From positions 1 to 6,114 of the forward strand of contig DVMZ01000153.1 of NCBI GenBank assembly GCA_018714725.1: a stretch of 6,114 bases of DNA. The letters run 5' to 3'. Source of the DNA: Candidatus Scatosoma pullistercoris (GTDB lineage Bacteria; Bacillota; Clostridia; Christensenellales; Borkfalkiaceae). Numbering within the stretch: the first letter of the stretch is position 1; each line of letters opens with the position of its first letter. Made by a program: the position numbers and the translations under genes. Positions 1 to 6,114 of the stretch are shown here, in pieces. The notes under the pieces were generated by a model, which was not told the origin of the DNA, made no database searches, and saw only the letters and a list, made by a program, of their open reading frames with translations.

Positions 1-1821
1 GGCAACCGCCGCCAGCGCACAGGAAGCCGCCGCGCTCCCGCAGCCCTTACGGGGCTCGGGCTCCTCTTTCAGCCGGAAGGTCACGCTTTCGCTGACGAGC
101 GCAACGCCGTAGTTGGTCTTGCCCACCAGCACCGCCGTGGCGTCCTTTTCACCCCTTCGAAGATACACCACCGTCGCGGGAATTTCCGTGATCGTCCCCG
201 CATACGTCTCCGCCTGAACGGTAAAATCGGAAAGTTCCACGGGCCGCTCGGTCACTTCGTACTCCTTTTCTACGATCAGCCGCTTTGCCGTGTCCTTCGT
301 ATAATGGGAATCATCCGTCGTGATTCCGGTGACGCCGTTGCGCAGCGCTTCGTTCATTGTATCGATGTTATAAGTCCACAACCACAGGGCATATCCCCGG
401 TCGGCAAACGCGCGGAACGCGGCGTTATAGGAATTTGCGGCGGAAGAGCCGTCCCCGTAAAAGCCACGAATTCCCGAAGTGCCGTCAAACTGCATGTCAA
501 TCCCCGCGTGATACGCATGCGACTGCGAAACTGCCGTTTCCCCGTCCGATGTATATTGAAGATAGGAACAGGACAGCTCGGGCAGAAGGCTCTGCACTTC
601 CCTCAGCTGAGCCGAGGAAAAGGAAATCACCGCGATCCGGTCGGCCATGCCGTATTCATTGACTTTTTTTGCAAATTCGGAAACGAGCGCGGGTTCCGTT
701 CCTTTGATCTCGATAATCAGAATGAGGTCTTTGGTCTCTTCCGTATTCACCGCCTCAAAAATCTCGTCCAGCGTCGCGATCGTGCTTACGCCGTCCGACA
801 TGGCATAGGATTTCAGCTGCTGCAAGGTCATTTTGCTGACAAAGCCGCTGGCGGCAGAGCCGTCGGGATTGCGGAGGGCATACTGGATACTGTCGTCGTG
901 CAGCAGTACGATCTGGTTGTCCGCTGTCAGACGGATGTCGATCTCCACATGGGTGGAGCCCGTTTTCGCCGCGTCGGTCACCGCGCCCACCGTATTTTCG
1001 CTGTACGTCGCCGTATCCCCGCGGTGCGCCGCGATAAAAGGCGAACGCGCGAGAATGGAAAGGTTCCCGGTCCCGGTGTACGCTTCCGCCGCCGAAGCTA
1101 TTTTTTCGTATACCGCATAAACGGGCGCCGCCTGCGGCGCTATGATTCCATAGGCGCCGTATCCCACCGCGTCCGCGACGGCTGTCTCGCTGCCGTCTGT
1201 ATGCACCCAGACGCTCTTGAACCTGGCCTGCAAGTAGCGGACATACTCCGCCTCACAAGTCTCTCCGTTGAGGACGATCACCTGCGCCCCGACCAGATTG
1301 GCGCGCTGCAAGGCGGCCTGATATTCTTCCAGGGTGTACATCTTCCCCGTTTCCAGGAAAAGATAGGCCTCGGGACATTCCGTCATCGCCTTGTTCAGAA
1401 GGATGACATCGTCCGAGAGCACCGCAAATTCTTCTATGGAATTTTCTTTCTCATAAGCGGCAAAAGCCGTCAGCGCTTCCGAGGTTTCCGGACGCACCAC
1501 CAGCAGCATTTTCTCCGCTACATCTGCGGTATAAATCTCCGACAACGTTCCCAGCGACGCGTCGTTTTCCCCGAGCACGGAAAGAGTTTCGTCCACGGTC
1601 AGAATGACCGAAGAGGGAAGTTCTTCGCCGCTCAGAGCCGCCAAAGACGTTTCGTCCGTCACTTCCACCGAGACGGTGGGCTGTCCCACAAAACTGCCGG
1701 AATCGTAAAATTCAGGCAGATTTTCCGCTTTTGCGGCAAAACGGGTGCCTGTGCCCGGCAGAAGCAGACTTCCGCCGAACAACATCCCCGAAATCAAAAT
1801 ACTGAGTTGTTTGAGTTGCAT
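1..1821 (-). CDS. Secreted glycerophosphodiester phosphodiesterase family protein, 3' end beyond window
   Basis: An open frame of 607 codons runs from ATG at 1821 to the left edge without a stop. The start is supported by a GGGGGAG ribosome binding site 10 nt upstream. Residues 1-32 look like a signal peptide: lysine at 4, a hydrophobic stretch at about 6-22, and a likely cut after Ala30-Lys31-Ala32. Residues about 45-245 resemble a degenerate GDPD-type barrel, ending in a GAYGIIAPQ strand but lacking the catalytic residues. Residues about 262-512 are a complete GDPD domain: AHRGD at 265-269 (His266, Arg267), SENT at 274-277, EID at 293-295, LLHDD at 306-310, EIK at 371-373, WLWT at 480-483 and GITTDD at 499-504. 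Known family members hydrolyse glycerophosphodiesters to glycerol-3-phosphate and an alcohol; the true substrate here is unknown. Residues about 516-587 look like a small beta-rich domain. A charged linker and KGCGS (592-596) follow, then the start of a hydrophobic stretch, probably an envelope anchor or sorting tail. The gene is divergent from AraC regulator 1. Confidence 0.93.
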   Translation of the reverse strand, partial: MQLKQLSILISGMLFGGSLLLPGTGTRFAAKAENLPEFYDSGSFVGQPTVSVEVTDETSLAALSGEELPSSVILTVDETLSVLGENDASLGTLSEIYTADVAEKMLLVVRPETSEALTAFAAYEKENSIEEFAVLSDDVILLNKAMTECPEAYLFLETGKMYTLEEYQAALQRANLVGAQVIVLNGETCEAEYVRYLQARFKSVWVHTDGSETAVADAVGYGAYGIIAPQAAPVYAVYEKIASAAEAYTGTGNLSILARSPFIAAHRGDTATYSENTVGAVTDAAKTGSTHVEIDIRLTADNQIVLLHDDSIQYALRNPDGSAASGFVSKMTLQQLKSYAMSDGVSTIATLDEIFEAVNTEETKDLILIIEIKGTEPALVSEFAKKVNEYGMADRIAVISFSSAQLREVQSLLPELSCSYLQYTSDGETAVSQSHAYHAGIDMQFDGTSGIRGFYGDGSSAANSYNAAFRAFADRGYALWLWTYNIDTMNEALRNGVTGITTDDSHYTKDTAKRLIVEKEYEVTERPVELSDFTVQAETYAGTITEIPATVVYLRRGEKDATAVLVGKTNYGVALVSESVTFRLKEEPEPRKGCGSAAASCALAAVA

Positions 1822-1831
1822 AATCGATAGA

Positions 1832-1838
1832 CTCCCCC
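1832..1838 (-). promoter_or_regulatory. Ribosome binding site of the GDPD gene
   Basis: GGGGGAG on the minus strand lies 10 nt before ATG 1821. It fixes the start at residue 1 rather than at the in-frame Met13, which would cut the signal peptide. It sits 10 nt downstream of the larger leader palindrome, so leader folding could affect access to it (inference). Confidence 0.75.
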
Positions 1839-1848
1839 GACAAGTTCT

Positions 1849-1879
1849 TTTGAACGTAATACCCCGTATTACGTTCAAA
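1849..1879 (-). promoter_or_regulatory. Perfect inverted repeat, 14-bp arms and 3-nt centre, in the GDPD leader
   Basis: The arm TTTGAACGTAATAC (1849-1862) and its exact complement GTATTACGTTCAAA (1866-1879) flank a CCC centre. In the GDPD transcript this gives a 14-bp stem with a GGG loop, ending 10 nt before the ribosome binding site. No T-run follows it in the GDPD direction, so it is not an intrinsic terminator there. It could be an operator for a dimeric regulator or an mRNA leader hairpin. Its last six bases are shared with the next palindrome. Confidence 0.7.
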
Positions 1880-1895
1880 GAGGCGCCTCTTTGAA
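1874..1895. promoter_or_regulatory. Perfect 22-bp palindrome overlapping the leader inverted repeat
   Basis: The half-site TTCAAAGAGGC (1874-1884) is followed directly by its exact complement GCCTCTTTGAA (1885-1895). On the plus strand it is followed by TTTTT (1896-1900), so it has the form of a terminator for plus-strand transcription, but no plus-strand gene lies to its left. On the minus strand it lies about 70 nt into the predicted GDPD leader. Because 1874-1879 also belongs to the other repeat, both full hairpins cannot form at once in one RNA. Its role may be an operator, an RNA switch, or a block to antisense transcription. Confidence 0.65.
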
Positions 1896-1972
1896 TTTTT
1901 CGCAGTTTCGCCGCCGCTTTAAGATGTCCCTTGCCGCGATTTGAAGGTACAATCCCTCATCTTGCCGGCTTT

Positions 1973-2001
1973 ATTATATAATTTCCTTTCCGGTTTTGCA
2001 A
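1973..2001 (-). promoter_or_regulatory. Predicted sigma-A promoter of the GDPD gene
   Basis: On the minus strand there is a -35 TTGCAA (2001-1996), a 17-bp spacer and a perfect -10 TATAAT (1978-1973). Initiation is expected near 1966, giving a leader of about 145 nt before ATG 1821 that contains both palindromes. The -35 matches the consensus at four of six positions. The surrounding DNA is AT-rich. Confidence 0.6.
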
Positions 2002-2106
2002 TAGAATATTTAATGATAAAATTGAACTATTTACTGTTTTTTACCCTAAAACGCTTTAATTTGTATAATTTTTTTTACATTTTTCATTTTTTTGACACAA
2101 TGCGGG

Positions 2107-2135
2107 TTGACAGAAACCATTAATTCTGTCATAAT
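2107..2135 (+). promoter_or_regulatory. Predicted sigma-A promoter of AraC regulator 1
   Basis: A perfect -35 TTGACA (2107-2112), a 17-bp spacer and a -10 CATAAT (2130-2135) preceded by TGT, an extended -10 element. Initiation is expected near 2142, giving a leader of only about 22 nt. Long T-rich DNA lies upstream (2063-2094). The promoter rules out the longer in-frame start at 2092, which would lie upstream of the transcription start. Confidence 0.8.
2108..2131. promoter_or_regulatory. Candidate operator: inverted repeat spanning -35 to -10 of the AraC regulator 1 promoter
   Basis: TGACAGAA (2108-2115) and its exact complement TTCTGTCA (2124-2131) are separated by 8 bp. One arm overlaps the -35 and the other enters the -10, so a bound protein would block RNA polymerase. 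Autorepression by AraC regulator 1 is one possibility. AraC-type proteins more often bind direct repeats, so another repressor is also possible. Confidence 0.5.
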
Positions 2136-2148
2136 AACAGAGGAAAAC

Positions 2149-2154
2149 AGGAGG
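2149..2154 (+). promoter_or_regulatory. Ribosome binding site of AraC regulator 1
   Basis: A consensus AGGAGG lies 9 nt before ATG 2164. It decides the start against the upstream in-frame ATG at 2092, which has no such site. Confidence 0.85.
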
Positions 2155-2163
2155 TTTCCCGCC

Positions 2164-2973
2164 ATGAACGGTATTGCCAATCCCTTTGAACGATTCGAGC
2201 TGAAAATCATGGAAGCGGGTCACGATCAGGTCGACAGCTCGTGGCACCGGTTTGTCACTTTTTTCCCCTATTATCGCCTGTATTATATCGTCAGCGGGCA
2301 CGCGGTCATCTATCTGCAGGAGCAGATGCTGGAGCTCAAACCGGGGCATATGTATTATGTCCCCGCCTTTTCGCTGTTCGACGCGCACTGCGATCAGATT
2401 CTCGACCATTACTGGATCCACTTCAACTTCGACGCTACTGCAGAAAAATATCTGACCATCTGTCCCCCGCGTTACGAAGCTACCCCGCGTCCTTCGGATG
2501 AAGCCATTTTCCGGCTGGCCACGGAACTGGCGCGTCTGCCGGCGGAAGAAAAACATCTTCCCGACGTCGTCGCCGCGGAAAGCCTGAGCAAATATCTCTT
2601 TTCCAGATTTTTGCCGGACGAAGAGGAACTGGAATCCTCCGACGCCGTCCGGTTTATTCCCGTCCTGCAATACATCGACGAAAATTTTTCAAAAAAGATC
2701 ACCAACGAAGACCTGAGCGCCATCGTCTACCTGACCCCAAACTACTTTTCCAATCTGTTCACCCGCCGGTTCGGCGTGTCCCCGCAAAAATATATTCTGC
2801 AAAAACGCCTGAATCTTGCAGCCGCCATGCTGTTTGAGAGCGGAAAAAGCATCAAGGAAATCGCCTTTGCCTGCGGATTTGAAAACGAGACGTATTTCAA
2901 CCGCCAGTTTCATAAAATTATGGGCATGTCCCCGGGCAAATACCGAAAGGTCACCGTTCCGCTCAACGGCTGA
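2164..2973 (+). CDS. AraC-family transcriptional regulator 1
   Basis: A 269-residue cytoplasmic DNA-binding protein, a usual length for the sugar-responsive AraC class. Residues about 37-89 form an N-terminal cupin-type sensing domain (YYIVSGHAVIYL, then LKPGHMYYVP). A helical linker follows. The C-terminal AraC domain at about 163-262 has two helix-turn-helix units: the first at about 179-207 (ITNEDLSAI ... YFSNLFTRRFGVSP) and the second at about 229-257 (SIKEIAFACGFENETYFNRQF ending in the MSP signature). The ATG at 2164 was chosen for its AGGAGG and because the promoter lies just upstream. The gene is monocistronic, divergent from the GDPD gene and convergent with AraC regulator 2. It probably controls the GDPD gene or a nearby sugar-use operon. 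The inverted repeat on its own promoter suggests control of its own expression. The ligand cannot be deduced. Confidence 0.93.
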   Translation: MNGIANPFERFELKIMEAGHDQVDSSWHRFVTFFPYYRLYYIVSGHAVIYLQEQMLELKPGHMYYVPAFSLFDAHCDQILDHYWIHFNFDATAEKYLTICPPRYEATPRPSDEAIFRLATELARLPAEEKHLPDVVAAESLSKYLFSRFLPDEEELESSDAVRFIPVLQYIDENFSKKITNEDLSAIVYLTPNYFSNLFTRRFGVSPQKYILQKRLNLAAAMLFESGKSIKEIAFACGFENETYFNRQFHKIMGMSPGKYRKVTVPLNG

Positions 2974-3070
2974 GCGCAGAGCGAGATTGTTTTTCCGGAA
3001 GCCTTTTTCGGAAAAAGAAAAAGCCCGTCGCCGTTCCTGTAATTTTCGCTTCTTACGGATTTTAACAGAT

Positions 3071-3110
3071 AAAAACTCTCCGCAGAAAAGAACTCTGCGG
3101 AGAGTTTTTT
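3071..3110. terminator. Bidirectional intrinsic terminator between convergent AraC genes
   Basis: A 16-bp perfect stem (3071-3086 with 3094-3109) encloses a 7-nt AAAGAAC loop. Its core CTCTCCGCAGA pairs with TCTGCGGAGAG. An A-run opens it and a T-run closes it, so each strand carries a GC-rich hairpin followed by U residues. It lies 97 nt after the stop of AraC regulator 1 and immediately after the stop of AraC regulator 2 on the other strand, so it should serve both genes. Confidence 0.9.
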
Positions 3111-3113
3111 GAC

Positions 3114-3944
3114 TCACCAAAAAATTTCTTTGTCCAGTTCAAAATATTCTTTCGGCGTCATGGAAAACACGCGGTTGAAAGTCCTGTAAAAAGACGGCAG
3201 GCTTTCAAAGCCGCACGAAAAAGCGAGGTCGGCAATGTTGCCCTCCCAGCCGTCCCGATACTGCTTGACGAATTTCTGCACGCGCACCTGATTCACATAG
3301 TCGGTGAGCGAAGCGCCCAGCGTTTTGTTGAAAATACGGCTCAGATAGAATTTATTGTACCCGAACTGCCCGGCCAGACGCTCCAGCGTAAGATTTTCGT
3401 TGCTGTGCTGATCGATGTACTGAATCAGATTCAGCATAAAATTCGGGTTGGAAAAATTCTCGTATTTGACATACCCGTAATGCTGGGTCAAAAGCCCGAA
3501 AATCACATTGATATAGCCTTTGGCCACGAGGGAATTGTTCAGCTGCGCGGGCGCCTTCAGGATCAGCTCCATAATCGGGAGAATATACTGCCTGTTGAAC
3601 GCTCCGTCTTTGAGCTCGACGCTCAGCGTCCTGTGCCTGAAAAAAGAAGTGAAATCCTGCATGATTGTGTGCGGGATGATGAACAGAATGGATTTCGTAT
3701 CGCTTGCGTCCGCGCTATGCTGCAAACAATACGGAATAAAGACCATCTGATCTTTTTCAAACACATATTCCCTGTCGTCCACGGTCGTACGGTAACACCC
3801 GCTCTCTATGTACTGAAATTCCAGATTGCGGTGAAAATGCATGGGCATATCATAGTCGAGCTTTCGCCGTTCCAGACGGATATGCGTATACATGTCCGAT
3901 TTTAATTCATAATACCCGTTGTTGCTTGATTTGCTTTTTGACAC
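3114..3944 (-). CDS. AraC-family transcriptional regulator 2
   Basis: A 276-residue cytoplasmic regulator. Residues about 30-90 form a cupin sensing domain with a metal- or ligand-site-like HFHRNLEFQYIESG (36-49) and a conserved-type IPYCLQH (70-76). Residues about 168-270 form the AraC DNA-binding domain: first helix-turn-helix at about 185-206 (LERLAGQFGYNKFYLSRIFN) and second at about 236-263 (IADLAFSCGFESLPSFYRTFN, then MTP). The start is a GTG at 3944, supported by AAAAGGAGG 13 nt upstream, a slightly long gap. The next in-frame Met (residue 18) has no ribosome binding site. It follows the GH3 gene by 36 bp on the same strand and is probably co-transcribed with it, besides having its own internal promoter. 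The likely role is local control of the GH3 operon in response to an oligosaccharide (inference). It differs clearly in sequence from regulator 1, so the two are not a recent duplication. Confidence 0.93.
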   Translation of the reverse strand: MSKSKSSNNGYYELKSDMYTHIRLERRKLDYDMPMHFHRNLEFQYIESGCYRTTVDDREYVFEKDQMVFIPYCLQHSADASDTKSILFIIPHTIMQDFTSFFRHRTLSVELKDGAFNRQYILPIMELILKAPAQLNNSLVAKGYINVIFGLLTQHYGYVKYENFSNPNFMLNLIQYIDQHSNENLTLERLAGQFGYNKFYLSRIFNKTLGASLTDYVNQVRVQKFVKQYRDGWEGNIADLAFSCGFESLPSFYRTFNRVFSMTPKEYFELDKEIFW

Positions 3945-3957
3945 GCCGCTATAACAG

Positions 3958-3966
3958 CCTCCTTTT
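3958..3966 (-). promoter_or_regulatory. Ribosome binding site of AraC regulator 2
   Basis: AAAAGGAGG on the minus strand lies 13 nt before the GTG at 3944. The spacing is longer than the usual 5-10 nt, but no ATG, TTG or GTG in this frame lies closer. It therefore supports the GTG start. Confidence 0.7.
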
Positions 3967-3979
3967 TCAGCTCGGCATT

Positions 3980-4009
3980 ATTATAGCATGTTTTTTTTAT
4001 CCGTGTAAA
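3980..4009 (-). promoter_or_regulatory. Internal extended -10 promoter for AraC regulator 2, overlapping the GH3 stop
   Basis: On the minus strand there is a -35 TTTACA (4009-4004, five of six consensus bases), an 18-bp spacer and a perfect -10 TATAAT (3985-3980) preceded by TGC, an extended -10 element. The -10 overlaps the TAA stop of the GH3 gene. Initiation near 3973 would give a short leader containing the ribosome binding site. Regulator 2 could thus be made independently of the GH3 promoter. Confidence 0.6.
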
Positions 4010-6114
4010 CAAATTTCATGCAGAGAAGTTCCGAAGGCTGTCCGCCGACAAAGACTTCAAACTCTCCGGCTTCGGCATACACCCCGCCGTCGTCGTGATA
4101 AAAAGCGAGATCCTTCTTTTCCAGGAAAAATTCCACCGTCGCTTCCCTATGCGCGCCGAGGGAAATTTTCTTAAAATCCTTCAGTTCCCTGACCGGCCGC
4201 ACCCGGGAAGCCGCTTCATCCCGGATATACAGCTGGACGACCTCCTTTCCGTCGACGTCGCTGTCGTTTTTCACCTTCACGCTGACGCGGAGTTTTTCGT
4301 TCTCCCCGATCTGCGCGGCGGAAATTTTCGCGTCCGAATACACGAACTTTGAATAACTCAGCCCGTAGCCGAAATCGAACAGCGGCGCATTGGGCGCGTC
4401 GATGTATTTGGATTTCCACTCGTTGAGATTTCCGTCCGGCCGGAAGGGCCGGCCCGTGTTATAGTGATTGTAATACAGCGGCAGCTGTCCCACGCAATAC
4501 GGGAAAGACATCGCAAGTTTTCCGCTGAAATTGCTCTTGCCGAACAGCAGATCCGCGCAGGCGCGGCCGCCCTCCGTTCCGGGCTGCCACATCGTGAAAA
4601 TCGCCTTCGCGCCCAGAATCGCGCGGATATCCAGCGGTCTGCCCTGGAAAAGCACGACCGAGACGTTCGGATTGACGGCGTAAACTCGTTCAAACAGTTT
4701 CTGTTGCACTTCGGGCAGACAGATCTCCGTGCGGGATTTGCATTCTCCCGAAAAGCGCATGCTCTCGCCCAGGCACAGAATGACGCTTTCGCTGGCCGCG
4801 GCGGCTTTCACCGCTTCGTCGAAGCCCGATTCGTCCCGATCGTCCAGTTTGTCCCCGCAGCCGGCGGCATAGACAAAGGATACCCCCTCTTCTTCCAGCG
4901 CCTGGCGGACGGTGACCGCATACTGCGTGTCCGCATTGCAGCTCCACGAGCCGATGATGTCCTTGTTGTCCGCAAACGGGCCGATGAGGGCAATCCCTTC
5001 TTTCTTCTGCAGAGGCAGCATTCCCTCGTTTTTGAGCAAAACGCTTGAATCTGCAGCCGCCTCGCGGGCGAGCGCGAGAAATTCGGGACAGCGGTAATAT
5101 TTCTTCTCCGCCTGCACGTCCGCCGCGCCGTAAGGATTTTCAAACAATCCCAGACGGTTTTTCAAAGACAGAATGCGATAGACGCATTTGTCGATCTGTT
5201 CCATCGAGACTTCACCCGATTCCACGAGCGACTCGCCCGTCTGCAGATAGCTGGTGGAGACCATTTCCATGTCGCATTCGGCATTGATGGCCAGTTTTGC
5301 CGCTTCCCGCAGGTCCTTGGCGTAACCGTGATTGATCATCTCCGCCACGGAATTGTAATCGCTGACCACGACTCCGTCGAATCCCCATTCCTCGCGCAGT
5401 TTGCGGCGCAGCATCTGATTGCCCGTGCAAGGCGAGCCGTTGAGGGAATTGAAAGCCGTCATCACCATTGTCACGCCCGCGTCCACGCACGCCTTATATC
5501 CGGTGAGATAATAGGAGTTCATGGTATAATCCGACATATCGACGCAGTTGTAATCCCTGCCCGCCTCGGCCGCGCCGTAGCAGGCGAAATGCTTCGCGCA
5601 GCCGCCCACGACGAACCGGGGATCGACATTTTTCTGATAGCCCTTGACGAAAGCGGAAGCCATCTGTCCGAGGAGCATCGGGTCTTCGCCGAATCCTTCC
5701 ATCACCCGGCCCCAACGCGCGTCGCGCTGTAAATCCGCCATGGGCGAATAGGTGATTTTGACGCCGCCCGTCGCGCATTCCACCGCGGAAGCGCGGGCAC
5801 AGCGCTCCGCAAGCCGCGTATCGAAACTGCAGCCGATCGCCAGCGGAATGGGGTATGCGGTGACATAGCCGTGAATGACGTCCATCATGAACAGAAGGGG
5901 AATTTTGTTGGGATCCTCTTCGAGATGTTTTTTCTGTAATTCGATCATTTCGGCCGCGCCCTTGAAATTGAGCACGCCGCCCACGATCTTTTTCTGCGAA
6001 GCCGTCAGGGCAAACTCGCCCTTGGGGCCCGTAAACGCGTTGTCGCTGTTCTGCATCAGATCGCCGAATTCGCACAGGCTCATCTGGCCGAGTTTCTGCT
6101 CCAGCGTCATTTTC
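3981..6114 (-). CDS. bglX: GH3 family beta-glucosidase, BglX-like; N-terminus probably beyond window
   Basis: An exo-acting glycosidase that releases terminal sugars, typically beta-linked glucose, from oligosaccharides. Numbering is from the first visible Met (6110). The catalytic barrel spans about 1-325: MMDVIHG (75-81), WGRVMEGFGED (133-143), the sugar-binding Lys173-His174, and the nucleophile Asp251 in VVVSDYNS. The alpha/beta sandwich at about 345-590 carries the probable acid/base Glu456 in FSGECKSR, matching the HEASSR region of E. coli BglX, then GRPL, MWQPGTEGG and GYGLSYS. A fibronectin-III-like domain closes it (about 605-700). The match to BglX, recalled from memory, is good along the whole length. 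The frame stays open to the right edge (a Lys codon precedes Met 6110), and GH3 proteins usually have 10 or more residues before the MTLEQKLGQM segment, so Met 6110 is probably internal. Any signal peptide cannot be judged. AraC regulator 2 follows 36 bp downstream. Exact sugar specificity (gluco-, xylo- or other) is not readable from these motifs. Confidence 0.94.
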   Translation of the reverse strand, partial: KMTLEQKLGQMSLCEFGDLMQNSDNAFTGPKGEFALTASQKKIVGGVLNFKGAAEMIELQKKHLEEDPNKIPLLFMMDVIHGYVTAYPIPLAIGCSFDTRLAERCARASAVECATGGVKITYSPMADLQRDARWGRVMEGFGEDPMLLGQMASAFVKGYQKNVDPRFVVGGCAKHFACYGAAEAGRDYNCVDMSDYTMNSYYLTGYKACVDAGVTMVMTAFNSLNGSPCTGNQMLRRKLREEWGFDGVVVSDYNSVAEMINHGYAKDLREAAKLAINAECDMEMVSTSYLQTGESLVESGEVSMEQIDKCVYRILSLKNRLGLFENPYGAADVQAEKKYYRCPEFLALAREAAADSSVLLKNEGMLPLQKKEGIALIGPFADNKDIIGSWSCNADTQYAVTVRQALEEEGVSFVYAAGCGDKLDDRDESGFDEAVKAAAASESVILCLGESMRFSGECKSRTEICLPEVQQKLFERVYAVNPNVSVVLFQGRPLDIRAILGAKAIFTMWQPGTEGGRACADLLFGKSNFSGKLAMSFPYCVGQLPLYYNHYNTGRPFRPDGNLNEWKSKYIDAPNAPLFDFGYGLSYSKFVYSDAKISAAQIGENEKLRVSVKVKNDSDVDGKEVVQLYIRDEAASRVRPVRELKDFKKISLGAHREATVEFFLEKKDLAFYHDDGGVYAEAGEFEVFVGGQPSELLCMKFVYTDKKNML

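Noticed and set aside
304..1830. A 508-codon plus-strand open frame opposite the GDPD gene
   Set aside because: Its translation is rich in Arg, His and Gln with no recognisable domain, signal or ribosome binding site. The minus strand over the same bases encodes a full GDPD domain with all catalytic motifs, so this is a shadow frame.
1919..1960. A 13-residue minus-strand leader peptide (MRDCTFKSRQGTS) in the GDPD leader
   Set aside because: It has no ribosome binding site, would start only about 6 nt after the predicted transcription start, and has no run of regulatory codons.
2045..2060. A possible catabolite-control (cre) box around TAAAACGCTTTA
   Set aside because: When its central CG is aligned with the cre consensus, both the TG and the C of the CA ends are missing, so it is no better than chance in AT-rich DNA.
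2092..2163. A 24-residue N-terminal extension of AraC regulator 1 from an ATG at 2092
   Set aside because: It has no ribosome binding site and spans the predicted promoter; the AGGAGG before 2164 gives a better start.
2990..3016. An 8-bp stem (TTTTTCCG with CGGAAAAA) after AraC regulator 1, as a first terminator
   Set aside because: The stem is A/T-dominated with an 11-nt loop and no T-run follows; the strong terminator at 3071-3110 explains termination.
4436..4454. GC-rich inverted repeat (CCGGCCGG ... GGCCGG) within the GH3 gene
   Set aside because: It lies in conserved coding sequence for the NTGRPFRPDG segment and is explained by codon choice.

Overview
The window looks like chromosomal DNA from an anaerobic, gut-type Firmicute (Clostridia). 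This is inferred from AraC-family regulators beside a glycoside hydrolase, strong AGGAGG ribosome binding sites, sigma-A-type -35/-10 promoters, and an extracellular protein ending in a Lys-Gly-Cys-Gly-Ser tail. A lineage near Christensenellales or Borkfalkia is possible but cannot be fixed from the sequence. Coding DNA is moderately GC-rich and the main divergent promoter region is AT-rich. I see no RNA genes, insertion sequences, phage genes or CRISPR arrays.

Layout. Positions 1821 to 1 (minus strand) are an uninterrupted reading frame for a secreted glycerophosphodiester phosphodiesterase (GDPD). It is open at the left edge, so its stop codon is missing. Positions 1822-2163 are a divergent control region. 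It holds a minus-strand promoter for the GDPD gene, two overlapping perfect palindromes in the GDPD leader, and a plus-strand promoter for the next gene with an inverted repeat between its -35 and -10. Positions 2164-2973 (plus) encode AraC-family regulator 1. A bidirectional terminator at 3071-3110 separates it from the converging AraC-family regulator 2 (3944 to 3114, minus). Upstream of regulator 2, on the same strand and 36 bp away, is a GH3 beta-glucosidase closely resembling BglX (from the right edge to 3981). Its true start is probably just outside the window.

How the parts may work together. The GH3 enzyme and regulator 2 form a two-gene unit for oligosaccharide use, in which regulator 2 also appears to have its own promoter overlapping the GH3 stop codon. 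Regulator 1 is divergent from the GDPD gene and may control it, itself, or both. The ligands of both regulators, and any functional link between the GDPD and GH3 halves, are not visible here.

The points most worth a second look are the overlapping palindromes in the GDPD leader, the apparently duplicated (inactive plus active) barrel architecture of the GDPD, and its Cys-containing C-terminal tail. No wholly new system is evident.
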